Positions 25,489 through 33,257 of a stretch of DNA of 64,000 nt are shown here, one piece after another. Below the pieces are notes generated by a model, which had not been told where the DNA came from, made no database searches, and saw only the letters and a program-made list of their open reading frames with translations. The stretch spans positions 62,001 through 126,000 of the forward strand of contig NZ_JANUHB010000005.1 in assembly GCF_024756255.1 (NCBI RefSeq), in the 5' to 3' direction. Source of the stretch: Massilia agilis (GTDB lineage Bacteria; Pseudomonadota; Gammaproteobacteria; Burkholderiales; Burkholderiaceae_D). The position numbers and the translations under genes were made by a program. The first letter of the stretch is position 1. The number at the start of each line of letters is the position of its first letter.

Positions 25489-26832
25489 TTAGTCGTGGTC
25501 CTCGTCGTCATCCCCGCGCTCCAGGTGCGGGATGACCTTCACCAGCATGATGCGCGGGCCCTTGGTGCGCTTGACCACCACGTCGAACTGCGGGAACTCG
25601 ATGCGCTGGCCCTGCTTGGGAATGTCGCCCAGCTTGGCCATCAGCAGCCCGCCCACCGATTCCACGTCGTCCAGCCCCATCGCCTCGTTGTCGATGTCGA
25701 TGCCGAGCACGCGTTCGAGCGACACGATGGCCAGGCTGGCCTTGCCGAGATAGCTGCCGTCCGCCTGCGGCAGCCAGTCGTTTTCGTTCATGCGGAATTC
25801 GTCGCGGATCTCGCCCACCATCGCACCCAGCAGGTTGTCGAGCGTGATGAAGCCGACCGGGCGCTTGCCCTTTTCGCCGATCAGCGCAAAGTGCGGCGCG
25901 CCGTGCTTGAAGCGGCGGAACAGCTCCTGCGCCGGCGTGCGCGCGGAGATCGTCTCGACCGGGCGCAAGAAGTCCGCCAGGTCGCTGATCTCACGCCCGG
26001 CCTGCTGCGCGAAGAACAGGTCCTTCAGGTGGATCATGCCCAGCACTTCCTCGCCTTCGGCATCGAAGTAGGGGTAGCGCGAAAAGCGGTTGCGCAGCAT
26101 CGTCTGCAGGTTCTCGGCCAGCGGCAGGTCGGCGTAGAGCGCAATCACCTCGTTAATCGGGCGCATGAGGTCGGCCACCGACATCTCGGAAAACTCCAGC
26201 GACTGCGCCAGCACGTGGCGTTCGTCGTTCGTGAATTTTTCGCCGGCGGTGCTGGTGCGCAGGATGAGCTTGAGCTCCTCGGTCGAATACTGGGTCTCGT
26301 GCCCGCCGCCCGCGCCGGACAGGCCGGCCACGCGCAGCACCAGGTTGGAGCTGGCGTTGAGCAGCCAGATCGCCGGGTACATCAGCCAGTAAAAGCCGTA
26401 CAGCGGCACCGCGCACCACAGGCCAACCGCCTCGGGAATGCGGATCGCGAGCGACTTGGGCGCCAGTTCGCCCACCACGATGTGCAGGAAGGAGATGACG
26501 CCGAACGCGATCACGAACGACACGCCGTGGATCACCTGCTCCGAGGTCACGCCAAGCAAATGGAACGCCGGTTCGAGCAGCGCGGCGAATGCCGGTTCGC
26601 CGACCCAGCCAAGGCCCAGCGACGCCAGCGTGATGCCGAGCTGGCAGGCCGACAGGTAGGCGTCCAGCCGCCCGTGCACCTTGGCCAGGATGCGGCCGCG
26701 CAGGCCGCCGGTTTTCGCAATCGCGCGAATGCGCGTCTTGCGCAGGGTGACGATGCCGAATTCGGCGGCCACAAAAAAGCCGTTCAGGGCGACCAGCACG
26801 ATCGCGAGAACGACGAACAAAACGTTTTCCAT
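25489..26832 (-). CDS. CNNM/HlyC-CorC family transporter with CBS domains
   Basis: Protein of 447 aa. N-terminal DUF21 (CNNM) membrane domain with about four helices (VLVALNGFFVAAEFGIVTLRK, LSACQLGITLASLGLGWVGEP, FLHIVVGELAPKSLAI), a CBS pair (about residues 205-335: RPINEVIALY, VLGMIHLKDL, PVGFITLDNLLG) and a C-terminal CorC/HlyC transporter-associated domain ending in an Asp/Glu-rich tail (GDDDEDHD). The family exports Mg or Na; 'hemolysin' names are historical. It lies 42 bp downstream of the nhaR-like gene, same strand. Confidence 0.93.
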   Translation of the reverse strand: MENVLFVVLAIVLVALNGFFVAAEFGIVTLRKTRIRAIAKTGGLRGRILAKVHGRLDAYLSACQLGITLASLGLGWVGEPAFAALLEPAFHLLGVTSEQVIHGVSFVIAFGVISFLHIVVGELAPKSLAIRIPEAVGLWCAVPLYGFYWLMYPAIWLLNASSNLVLRVAGLSGAGGGHETQYSTEELKLILRTSTAGEKFTNDERHVLAQSLEFSEMSVADLMRPINEVIALYADLPLAENLQTMLRNRFSRYPYFDAEGEEVLGMIHLKDLFFAQQAGREISDLADFLRPVETISARTPAQELFRRFKHGAPHFALIGEKGKRPVGFITLDNLLGAMVGEIRDEFRMNENDWLPQADGSYLGKASLAIVSLERVLGIDIDNEAMGLDDVESVGGLLMAKLGDIPKQGQRIEFPQFDVVVKRTKGPRIMLVKVIPHLERGDDDEDHD

Positions 26833-26874
26833 ATACTTGTCAAAGAGCCGCGGCCAACCACGGCATTGTAAGGC

Positions 26875-27780
26875 TCAGGCGGCGCCGAGCACAGTTTCGT
26901 GCGCCGCGGAGAGGATCGCTTCCACCGCCGGATGCTGGATCTTGCGCTCGTTCGAGATCGCGTAGAACTGCTCGCGCACCTGCGGCACGCGGCCCACCAG
27001 CCGGGCGCCGAACTGTTCCTCGATGTCGGCAGCCAGCGCCGCCGGCGCAAAGAACAGGCCCAGCCCGCGCCGGCCAAAGGTGTTGAGCAGCGCGTTGTCC
27101 TCGAACTCGCCCACGATGTCCGGCCGCACGGCGTGCGAGTCGAACCATTCGTCGATCTTCCCCCGCAGGGCATTATTACGTGTCGGTAGCAGGAACGGCG
27201 CCCCGTTCAGATTCCCCGGGAAAGCGCCGGCGTACAGCGTCGCCAGCGCCGGCGCGCCCACCACGATGGTCTCGCTTTCGAACAGCTGGTGGCTGAACAC
27301 GCGCAGCGCCGTGCCCGAGTCCACCGCGCGGTCGGTCAGCACCACGTCCAGCTTGTGCAGCGCCAGGTCGCCCAGCAGCGCCTCGAACTGGTCCTCGTAG
27401 CAAACCAGCCGCACCTGCCGGTCCAGCTTCGTGGTGGCCTCCAGCAGCTTGTAGGCGGTGAGTTTGGGCAGCGAGTCCGAGATGCCGACCGTGAGCCGCG
27501 TGCGCGCGCTGTCCGCTTCGCCCAGCGCCTCCTGCATCTGCTCGCCGAGCATGAAGATCTGGTCCGCGTACGCGAGCGCCAGGCGCCCAGGCTCGGTCAG
27601 CACCAGGCGCCGGCCCTGCTGCGTGAACAGCGCCTTGCCCACCGATTCCTCCAGCTGCGCGAGCTGGGTGCTGATGGTCTGCACCGCCAGGTTCAGGCGC
27701 CTGGCCGCGCGCGTAATGCCGCCTTCCTTGGCCACCACCCAGAAGTAGTACAGGTGTCGAAAATTCAAGTTCCCATCCAT
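26875..27780 (-). CDS. nhaR: NhaR-like LysR regulator
   Basis: Regulator of 301 aa with the characteristic N-terminus NFRHLYYFWVVAKEGGITRAARRLNLAVQTISTQLAQLEE, and the NhaR effector-domain segments LFTQQGRRLVLTEPGRLALAYADQIF and RGLGLFFAPAAL. In E. coli NhaR activates the Na/H antiporter gene nhaA in response to sodium. No nhaA is here; the adjacent targets could be the CNNM transporter downstream or the divergent DUF475 gene (103-bp gap). ATG start at 27780. Confidence 0.9.
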   Translation of the reverse strand: MDGNLNFRHLYYFWVVAKEGGITRAARRLNLAVQTISTQLAQLEESVGKALFTQQGRRLVLTEPGRLALAYADQIFMLGEQMQEALGEADSARTRLTVGISDSLPKLTAYKLLEATTKLDRQVRLVCYEDQFEALLGDLALHKLDVVLTDRAVDSGTALRVFSHQLFESETIVVGAPALATLYAGAFPGNLNGAPFLLPTRNNALRGKIDEWFDSHAVRPDIVGEFEDNALLNTFGRRGLGLFFAPAALAADIEEQFGARLVGRVPQVREQFYAISNERKIQHPAVEAILSAAHETVLGAA

Positions 27781-27883
27781 TGCTTCGGTTTTTTCGAAGT
27801 AAAAATCAGATTATCTTCGCTTTTTCGTAAGTCTGCACGCCTCTACACTGCGCTTCATCAATTCACCATGAAGGGAAAACAAG

Positions 27884-28951
27884 ATGAAGCACTTCAAGTT
27901 CTCGTTCCTCGTGACGGCGGTCTGCCTTGTGGCGGCCGGCTGGTGGGGTTACGAGCACAGTGGCATGGCGGGCGCGCTGACCGGCATGTCGATTGCCGCG
28001 ATCCTGGCCGTGATGGAGGTGTCGCTGTCGTTCGATAACGCGGTGGTCAACGCCTCGGTGCTCAAGACCTGGGACGAACGCTGGCAGAAGCTGTTCCTCG
28101 GCGTGGGCATCATCATCGCCGTGTTCGGCATGCGCCTGCTGTTCCCGCTGGTGATCGTGGCCGTGGCCGCGAACCTGGGCCTGGCCGACGTGTGGAACCT
28201 GGCGCTCACCGATCCCAAGCAGTACTCGGCCCACCTGACCGCGCACCACGCTGAAGTGGCGGCGTTCGGCGGCATGTTCCTGCTGCTGGTGTTCCTGAAC
28301 TTCCTGTTCGACGACGAGAAGGAGCACCACTGGCTGGGCCGGCTGGAAGAGAAGATCGGCGCGCTGGGCCGCGTGTCCTCGATCGCCGTGATGATCTCGA
28401 TCGGCGCGCTGATGGCCAGCCTGTCGCTGGTCGAGGAAGCGCAGAAGATGGTGGTGCTGATGTCCGGCCTGTGGGGCATCCTGATCTACGTCGGCGTGGA
28501 CGCGGTGTCGGCACTGCTGGAGAAGGATGAGGACGAAGGCGCGAACGTGGGCGACCTGGTGAAGAAGGGCGGTATCGGCGGCTTCCTGTACCTGGAAGTG
28601 CTGGATGCATCGTTCAGCTTCGACGGCGTGATCGGCGCGTTCGCCATCACCACCGACGTCGTGATCATCATGCTGGGCCTGGCCATTGGCGCGATGTTCG
28701 TGCGGTCGCTGACGGTCTTCCTGGTCAAGAAGGGGACGCTGGACGAATTCGTGTACCTGGAACACGGCGCGCACTACGCGATCGGCATCCTGGCAGTGAT
28801 CATGTTGGCGAGCATGAAGTTCCACATCCCGGAAGTGTTCACCGGCCTGGTTGGCGTGGCCTTCATCGTCGCCTCGCTGTGGTCCTCGGTCCGGTACAAG
28901 AAAGAGCAGCAGGCGCTCGATGCGCGCGAACAGGTGAAACAGCTGGCGTAA
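27884..28951 (+). CDS. DUF475 / TerC-like integral membrane protein
   Basis: Membrane protein of 355 aa with nine or so helices. It carries two TerC-superfamily metal-binding signatures, AVMEVSLSFDNAVVNA in helix 2 and VLDASFSFDGVIGAFAIT in the second half, and a charged loop after LLFDDEKEHH. DUF475 proteins are TerC relatives often linked with TerD-family genes. It heads a run of ter-type genes though a family A repeat and about 250 bp separate it from terD. RBS GAAGGGAAAAC precedes the ATG at 27884. Confidence 0.92.
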   Translation: MKHFKFSFLVTAVCLVAAGWWGYEHSGMAGALTGMSIAAILAVMEVSLSFDNAVVNASVLKTWDERWQKLFLGVGIIIAVFGMRLLFPLVIVAVAANLGLADVWNLALTDPKQYSAHLTAHHAEVAAFGGMFLLLVFLNFLFDDEKEHHWLGRLEEKIGALGRVSSIAVMISIGALMASLSLVEEAQKMVVLMSGLWGILIYVGVDAVSALLEKDEDEGANVGDLVKKGGIGGFLYLEVLDASFSFDGVIGAFAITTDVVIIMLGLAIGAMFVRSLTVFLVKKGTLDEFVYLEHGAHYAIGILAVIMLASMKFHIPEVFTGLVGVAFIVASLWSSVRYKKEQQALDAREQVKQLA

Positions 28952-28962
28952 CGCAGCCAGGC

Positions 28963-29055
28963 GTAGGGTGGGCAGGTCTCCTGCCCACGCGTTCAACGCA
29001 GGTTGCGTCAACGCGAGCGTGTTCTGGACGCGTGGGCAGGATCTGCCCACCCTAC
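28963..29055. repeat. Family A palindromic repeat, inverted pair (A3)
   Basis: GTAGGGTGGGCAGGTCTCCT...GCGTTCAAC at the left and its inverse GGACGCGTGGGCAGGATCTG...CCCTAC at the right, about 30 bp apart. It sits 12 bp after the DUF475 stop, so it may terminate that gene before terD. Confidence 0.85.
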
Positions 29056-29199
29056 GAAGATCATGGTCTGAGCGGCGGCCACCACAGGCAGCCGCCGGAC
29101 CGAACAAACCGCGCAGCGAGCGGCAGAACACCAGCTCGCAGCGCGTGGCAAACCCCGGTGTTCACACAAGTGACATTCACTTTTTAGGAGAACCACATC

Positions 29200-29775
29200 A
29201 TGGCAATCAGTCTGCAAAAAGGCGGCAACGTCAACCTGTCGAAAGAGGCCCCGGGCCTGTCGAAAATGACGATCGGCCTGGGCTGGGACGTGCGCGCCAC
29301 CGATGGCGCCGCATTCGACCTGGACGGCGTCGTCTTCATGCTGAACCAGTCGGGCAAGGTCCGCTCCGACGGCGACTTCATCTTCTATAACAACCTGAAG
29401 TCGGCCGACGGCTCGGTCACCCACTCGGGCGACAACCGCACCGGCGCCGGCGATGGCGACGACGAAACCGTCACCATCGACCTGGCCCGCGTGCCGGCGG
29501 ACGTGGACAAGATCACGTTTGCGGTGACGATCCACGACGCCGATGCGCGCCGCCAGAACTTCGGCATGGTCGGCAAGGCGTTCATCCGCTGCGTGAATGC
29601 GGCCAACAACGGCGAGATCGCGCGCTACGACCTGTCGGAAGACAGCTCGACCGAAACCGCGATGATCTTCGGCGAGGTGTACCGCAACGGCGCCGACTGG
29701 AAGTTCCGCGCGATCGGCCAGGGCTTTGCCGGCGGGCTGGGGCCGCTGGCCAAGAACTACGGCGTGAACGTCTGA
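29200..29775 (+). CDS. terD: TerD family protein (TerD/TerE-like)
   Basis: Cytosolic calcium-binding stress protein of 191 aa. TerD signatures: [51 protein letters not shown] and [16 protein letters not shown], with Ca-binding acidic residues intact. TerD proteins belong to the tellurite/chemical-stress ter system. An AGGAG lies upstream of the ATG at 29200. It is followed by an AIM24-like gene and a second TerD paralogue. Confidence 0.95.
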   Translation: MAISLQKGGNVNLSKEAPGLSKMTIGLGWDVRATDGAAFDLDGVVFMLNQSGKVRSDGDFIFYNNLKSADGSVTHSGDNRTGAGDGDDETVTIDLARVPADVDKITFAVTIHDADARRQNFGMVGKAFIRCVNAANNGEIARYDLSEDSSTETAMIFGEVYRNGADWKFRAIGQGFAGGLGPLAKNYGVNV

Positions 29776-29845
29776 ACCAGCTAAACAGTTTTGCGGCCCG
29801 CACCTGTGCGTGTCGGGCTGCAACCGAACGAAAGGAAAACGGCAA

Positions 29846-30541
29846 ATGCCAGTTTTTACCGTGACCGGGGATGTCGATCCCTTCCTGCACGTGTCGATGA
29901 AGCAGGGCGAAACCATCTACTGCGAATCGGACGCGATGGTGATGATGGAGTCCACGCTCGACCTGAAGGGCAAGATGCGCGGCGGCCTAGGCAGCGCGCT
30001 GATGCGCACCTTCGCCAACGGCGAGTCGTTCTTCCAGCAGCACATCGAGGCCACGCGCGGGGATGGCGACTGCCTGCTTTCGCCAACGCTGCCGGGCGCC
30101 ATGCAGGTGGTGGACTGCGGCCCGAACCAGTACATCATCAGCGACGGCGCGTTCGTCGCCGCCAGCTCGGGTGTGGACCTGCGGGTGCGCACGCAAAGCC
30201 TGGGCAATGCGCTGTTCGCGCAGAGCGGCGGCTTTTTCGTGACCGAGACCGGCGGCAGCGGGCAGGTGGTGGTGTCGGGCTTCGGCTCGATGTCGGTGCT
30301 GGAAGTGGAACCGGGCAAGGACGCGATCATCGACAACTCGCACGTAGTGTGCTGGGACAGCACGCTGCGCTACGAGGTGTCGATCACGACCGGGCAGAGC
30401 GCTGGCTTCCTGGGCAACCTGATCAACAGCCAGACCAGCGGCGAAGGGATCGTGCTGCGCTTCTCGGGTCGCGGGAAGATTTATGTTTGTTCGCGCAACC
30501 GCGCCGCATTCAAGGCATGGATGCAGGCGCCCGCGCGCTAA
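29846..30541 (+). CDS. AIM24 / TIGR00266 family protein
   Basis: Protein of 231 aa, all-beta, with TIGR00266-type features: early GETIYCESDAMVMME, GKMRGGLGSALMRTFANGESFF, and the double-psi beta-barrel-like repeats toward GFFVTETGGSGQVVVSGFG. AIM24 is mitochondrial in fungi; the bacterial function is unknown but such genes are frequent in ter-like stress operons. It lies 70 bp after terD and 15 bp before the second TerD paralogue, so it is likely in the same transcript. Confidence 0.88.
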   Translation: MPVFTVTGDVDPFLHVSMKQGETIYCESDAMVMMESTLDLKGKMRGGLGSALMRTFANGESFFQQHIEATRGDGDCLLSPTLPGAMQVVDCGPNQYIISDGAFVAASSGVDLRVRTQSLGNALFAQSGGFFVTETGGSGQVVVSGFGSMSVLEVEPGKDAIIDNSHVVCWDSTLRYEVSITTGQSAGFLGNLINSQTSGEGIVLRFSGRGKIYVCSRNRAAFKAWMQAPAR

Positions 30542-30556
30542 ACCAAGGAGTTTGAA

Positions 30557-31138
30557 ATGACAGTCAATCTGCAGAAGGGCCAGAAGATCTCGCTCTCGAA
30601 AGAAGCGGGCGGCGAACTGGCCCGCGTAACCATGGGCCTGGGCTGGGACGCGATCAAGTCCGGGGGCTTCTTCGGCTTCGGGGCGCGTACCCAGAGCGTG
30701 GACCTGGACGCCTCGTGCGTGCTGTTCGACGAGAAGGACCAGCCGGTGGACGTGGTCTGGTTCCGCCAGCTCAAGAGCCGCGACGGCAGCATCGTGCACA
30801 CCGGCGACAACCGTACCGGCGCAGGCGAGGGCGATGACGAGCAGATCGTGGTCGATCTCTCGCGCGTGCCGGCCAACGTGAAGTCGCTGGTGTTCACGGT
30901 GAACAGCTTCACCGGGCAGAACTTCTCGCAGGTGCAGAACGCATTCTGCCGCCTGGTGAACGCGGCCAACGATCGCGAAGTGGCGCGCTACGACTTGTCG
31001 GTGCAGGGCGCGCACACGGCCCAGATCATGGCCAAGCTGTACCGCCACAACGGCGAGTGGAAGATGCACGCGATCGGCGAAAACGGCGTCGGCCGCACCT
31101 TCGACGAGCTGCTGCCGCAGATCGCACAGCACCTGTAA
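30557..31138 (+). CDS. TerD family protein (second paralogue, TerZ-like)
   Basis: Protein of 193 aa with the same layout as the first: [70 protein letters not shown] and LVFTVNSFTGQNFSQVQNAF. The DASCVLFDE segment and FTVNSFTGQ match TerZ/TerX-like members more than TerD/TerE. Together with terD and the AIM24-like gene it makes a minimal ter operon without terA, terB or a classical terC. Metal-stress function is a family inference. Confidence 0.92.
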   Translation: MTVNLQKGQKISLSKEAGGELARVTMGLGWDAIKSGGFFGFGARTQSVDLDASCVLFDEKDQPVDVVWFRQLKSRDGSIVHTGDNRTGAGEGDDEQIVVDLSRVPANVKSLVFTVNSFTGQNFSQVQNAFCRLVNAANDREVARYDLSVQGAHTAQIMAKLYRHNGEWKMHAIGENGVGRTFDELLPQIAQHL

Positions 31139-31163
31139 CACCAAGACGCTGGAACTACCTGCT

Positions 31164-31192
31164 CGTCGTCCCGGCCTGCGCCGGGACGACGG
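31164..31192. repeat. Family B palindrome, single hairpin (B4)
   Basis: CGTCGTCCCGGCCTGCGCCG continuing to GGACGACGG, a single compact hairpin just after the TerZ-like gene and before the convergent ABM-like gene. No T-run follows, so a Rho-independent role is unproven. Confidence 0.8.
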
Positions 31193-31230
31193 TTCAGGAG
31201 CTAACGATCGTATGGATATGTTCGACGGCG

Positions 31231-31848
31231 CTAGCGCCTGAACGTCTCCATCAGCACATTTAGCATGTGCATCTCCGGCATCGACCCCAGCAGCGAGAGC
31301 GCGTGCTTGGCCAGCTCGCGTGGCACGTGCCCGGTCAGGTGCGAGAACCGCGCACCATTGTCCGGGAAGGTATCAAAGATTCCGAATTCCCCGTTCCCAA
31401 AGCGCAGCGCGAACCACGCCGTTGTTCCCGGCTCCTCCTGCACGAACGCGCGCGCATCGATCAGGAACTGCGCCACCTGGGCCTCGTGACCCGACTTTGC
31501 CTGGAACCTGAGCAGCAGGCCGCGCCGGTCCGCTGCCGACCCGACGCCAGGCGGTACCTTGCCGGCCAGGACATCCAGTTTTTCGACGCGCGGACCGTGA
31601 TTGAATAGCTCGCCGGCGCGCGCCATCAGGCCGGCCACGACCGCGCCCTGTAGATGGGCTTCGCGCGCCGCTTCGTCGGCGAACACATCGAAGATGCCAT
31701 ATTCACCCCGCCCGAAGCGCAGGGCGAACCAGGCATCGATGCCAGTCTCCGCCTCCACGGCGGGCACCGCGTCAAGCAGGAGCTCCTCCACCTTCGCGTC
31801 CATGTCGTGCCTGACATCCAAATGGACGAGCAAGCCTTTGGCGACCAT
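31231..31848 (-). CDS. Tandem ABM-like (YgiN/antibiotic biosynthesis monooxygenase fold) protein
   Basis: Protein of 205 aa built of two homologous halves: residues about 3-93 and 107-200 share GIDAWFALRFGRGEYGIFDVFAD versus GTTAWFALRFGNGEFGIFDTFPD and similar flanks. Each half resembles the dimeric ferredoxin-like ABM fold, so the protein is a fused dimer. Substrate is unknown. It starts at the ATG at 31848 with GAGGAG upstream, and is divergent from the gntR-ABC operon across a strong operator; possible co-regulation by that repressor. Confidence 0.8.
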   Translation of the reverse strand: MVAKGLLVHLDVRHDMDAKVEELLLDAVPAVEAETGIDAWFALRFGRGEYGIFDVFADEAAREAHLQGAVVAGLMARAGELFNHGPRVEKLDVLAGKVPPGVGSAADRRGLLLRFQAKSGHEAQVAQFLIDARAFVQEEPGTTAWFALRFGNGEFGIFDTFPDNGARFSHLTGHVPRELAKHALSLLGSMPEMHMLNVLMETFRR

Positions 31849-31934
31849 CTCGCTCTCCTCGTAGGTTGGACCAGGGACCAGTGTCGGACAACCGGGCAAA
31901 GGCGGGCGCACGCCAGCAGCTTTGATTTTTCTCG

Positions 31935-31980
31935 TTGACAAACCAGCCGACTGCGTCTACTGTATTAATCAACTAATACA
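31935..31980 (+). promoter_or_regulatory. Promoter and GntR-type operator of the gntR-ABC operon
   Basis: Consensus -35 TTGACA (31935-31940), 17-bp spacer, -10 TACTGT (31958-31963). Directly overlapping the -10 and start region is a perfect 7-bp inverted repeat, TGTATTA-atcaac-TAATACA (31961-31980). It lies 9 bp before the gntR ATG, so autorepression by the YtrA-type regulator is the natural reading. Confidence 0.8.
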
Positions 31981-31989
31981 CTGCTACCA

Positions 31990-32388
31990 ATGGCCGATTA
32001 CCCATCCCAGCTGTTTTCCATCACCACCGGGTCGCCCGAGCCGATCTACCGGCAACTGGTCGATCAGGTGCGGCGCTTGGTCGCGGGCGGCCAGCTTGCG
32101 CCCGGCGACGCAATGCCGTCCGTACGCGAGGTGGCGCAGGCGCTCGCGGTGAACCCGATGACCGTCTCCAAGGCGTACGGCCTGCTGGAGATGGAGGGAC
32201 TGCTGGCGCGCCGGCGCGGGCTGGGCATGGTGGTGGCAGAGCAGGCACGCCGCGGGCGCAGCGCCGCCCAACGCGCCGCGCTGCTGCGCCCAACGCTCGA
32301 ACGCGCCGCGCGCGAGGCACGCGAGCTCGAACTGGATCCCGAAACCGTCCTTGACCTGTTCAACCACATCCTGAAGGAACAACCATGA
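31990..32388 (+). CDS. GntR family (YtrA subfamily) transcriptional regulator
   Basis: Short GntR regulator of 132 aa: N-terminal winged HTH (PIYRQLVDQVRRLVAGGQLAPGD, SVREVAQALAVNPMTVSKAYGLLEMEGLLARRRG) and only a short C-terminal helical tail, the YtrA type that controls adjacent ABC exporters. It sits 9 bp after a perfect palindromic operator and overlaps the ATPase gene by 4 bp (ATGA), so it is probably a self-limiting repressor of the whole operon. Confidence 0.93.
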   Translation: MADYPSQLFSITTGSPEPIYRQLVDQVRRLVAGGQLAPGDAMPSVREVAQALAVNPMTVSKAYGLLEMEGLLARRRGLGMVVAEQARRGRSAAQRAALLRPTLERAAREARELELDPETVLDLFNHILKEQP

Positions 32389-33257
32389 CCGCTGTTATCC
32401 AGATGTCCCGGGTATCCAAACACTTTGCGAGCCAGCAGGTGCTCTGCAACCTGGACTGGCAGGTGGACGCGGGGCAGGTCGTGGGACTGTTGGGCCGCAA
32501 CGGCGCCGGCAAGTCCACGCTGATCGAGTGCATGCTGGGCCTGCGCGAAACGGATGCCGGATCGGTCACCATCTATGGGGAAGATGTCGCCAACCTGTCG
32601 GAGCAGGTGCGCGCGCGGATCGGCTACGTGCCGCAGAAATCGGAAGTATTCGAATGGCTCACGCCGGCGCAAATGCTCGACTACTTCAAGGCCCTGTACC
32701 CGCGCTGGAATGACGCCAAGGTGAAGGCACTGCTGGCGCGCTGGGGCTTTGATCCAGCCATGTGCAACAAGCAGATCAGCAAGCTGTCCGGCGGTGAAAA
32801 GCAGCGGCTGTCGATCATCCGCGCGCTGGGCCACGACCCTGACCTGCTGATCCTGGATGAACCGGTGTCCGCCCTCGATCCGCTGGGCCGGCGCGACTTC
32901 CTGCGCGAGCTGGTGGATAACGTGATCGAGCGCGGCACCACGGTCGTGTTCTCGACGCATATCCTGTCCGACCTCGAACGCGTGGCCCTGGACGTTGCCT
33001 TCCTCAAGGACGGGCAGATCGCGCTGCAGGGCGACATGGACAGCCTGCTCGAAGGCGCGCGCCGCGTCACCGGGCCAAGCGCCGTGCTCGATGGGGTCAA
33101 GCTGGCGGGCGAACTGCGGCGCCAGAAGGGGCGCGACGGCTGCACCAGTGTGATCGTGAGCGAGCACGGCGAGGTCGAGGCGCTGGCCGCGCGCGAGCCC
33201 GCGATGCGCGTGGAGGCGCTGAGCCTGGAAGACCTGTTCATCGAGGTCACGCAATGA
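32385..33257 (+). CDS. ABC transporter ATP-binding protein
   Basis: ATPase of 290 aa with GRNGAGKST (Walker A near residue 40), LSGGEKQRL signature, LLILDEPVSALDPLGRRDFL (Walker B and D-loop) and STHILSDLERVA (H-loop). The C-terminal region after about 215 is a variable substrate-class extension. It belongs with a YtrA-type regulator and two membrane proteins downstream, forming an exporter of CcmA/DrrA-like organisation; antibiotic or cell-envelope stress resistance is a plausible but unproven role. Overlaps gntR and the first permease by 4 bp each. Confidence 0.94.
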   Translation: MTAVIQMSRVSKHFASQQVLCNLDWQVDAGQVVGLLGRNGAGKSTLIECMLGLRETDAGSVTIYGEDVANLSEQVRARIGYVPQKSEVFEWLTPAQMLDYFKALYPRWNDAKVKALLARWGFDPAMCNKQISKLSGGEKQRLSIIRALGHDPDLLILDEPVSALDPLGRRDFLRELVDNVIERGTTVVFSTHILSDLERVALDVAFLKDGQIALQGDMDSLLEGARRVTGPSAVLDGVKLAGELRRQKGRDGCTSVIVSEHGEVEALAAREPAMRVEALSLEDLFIEVTQ

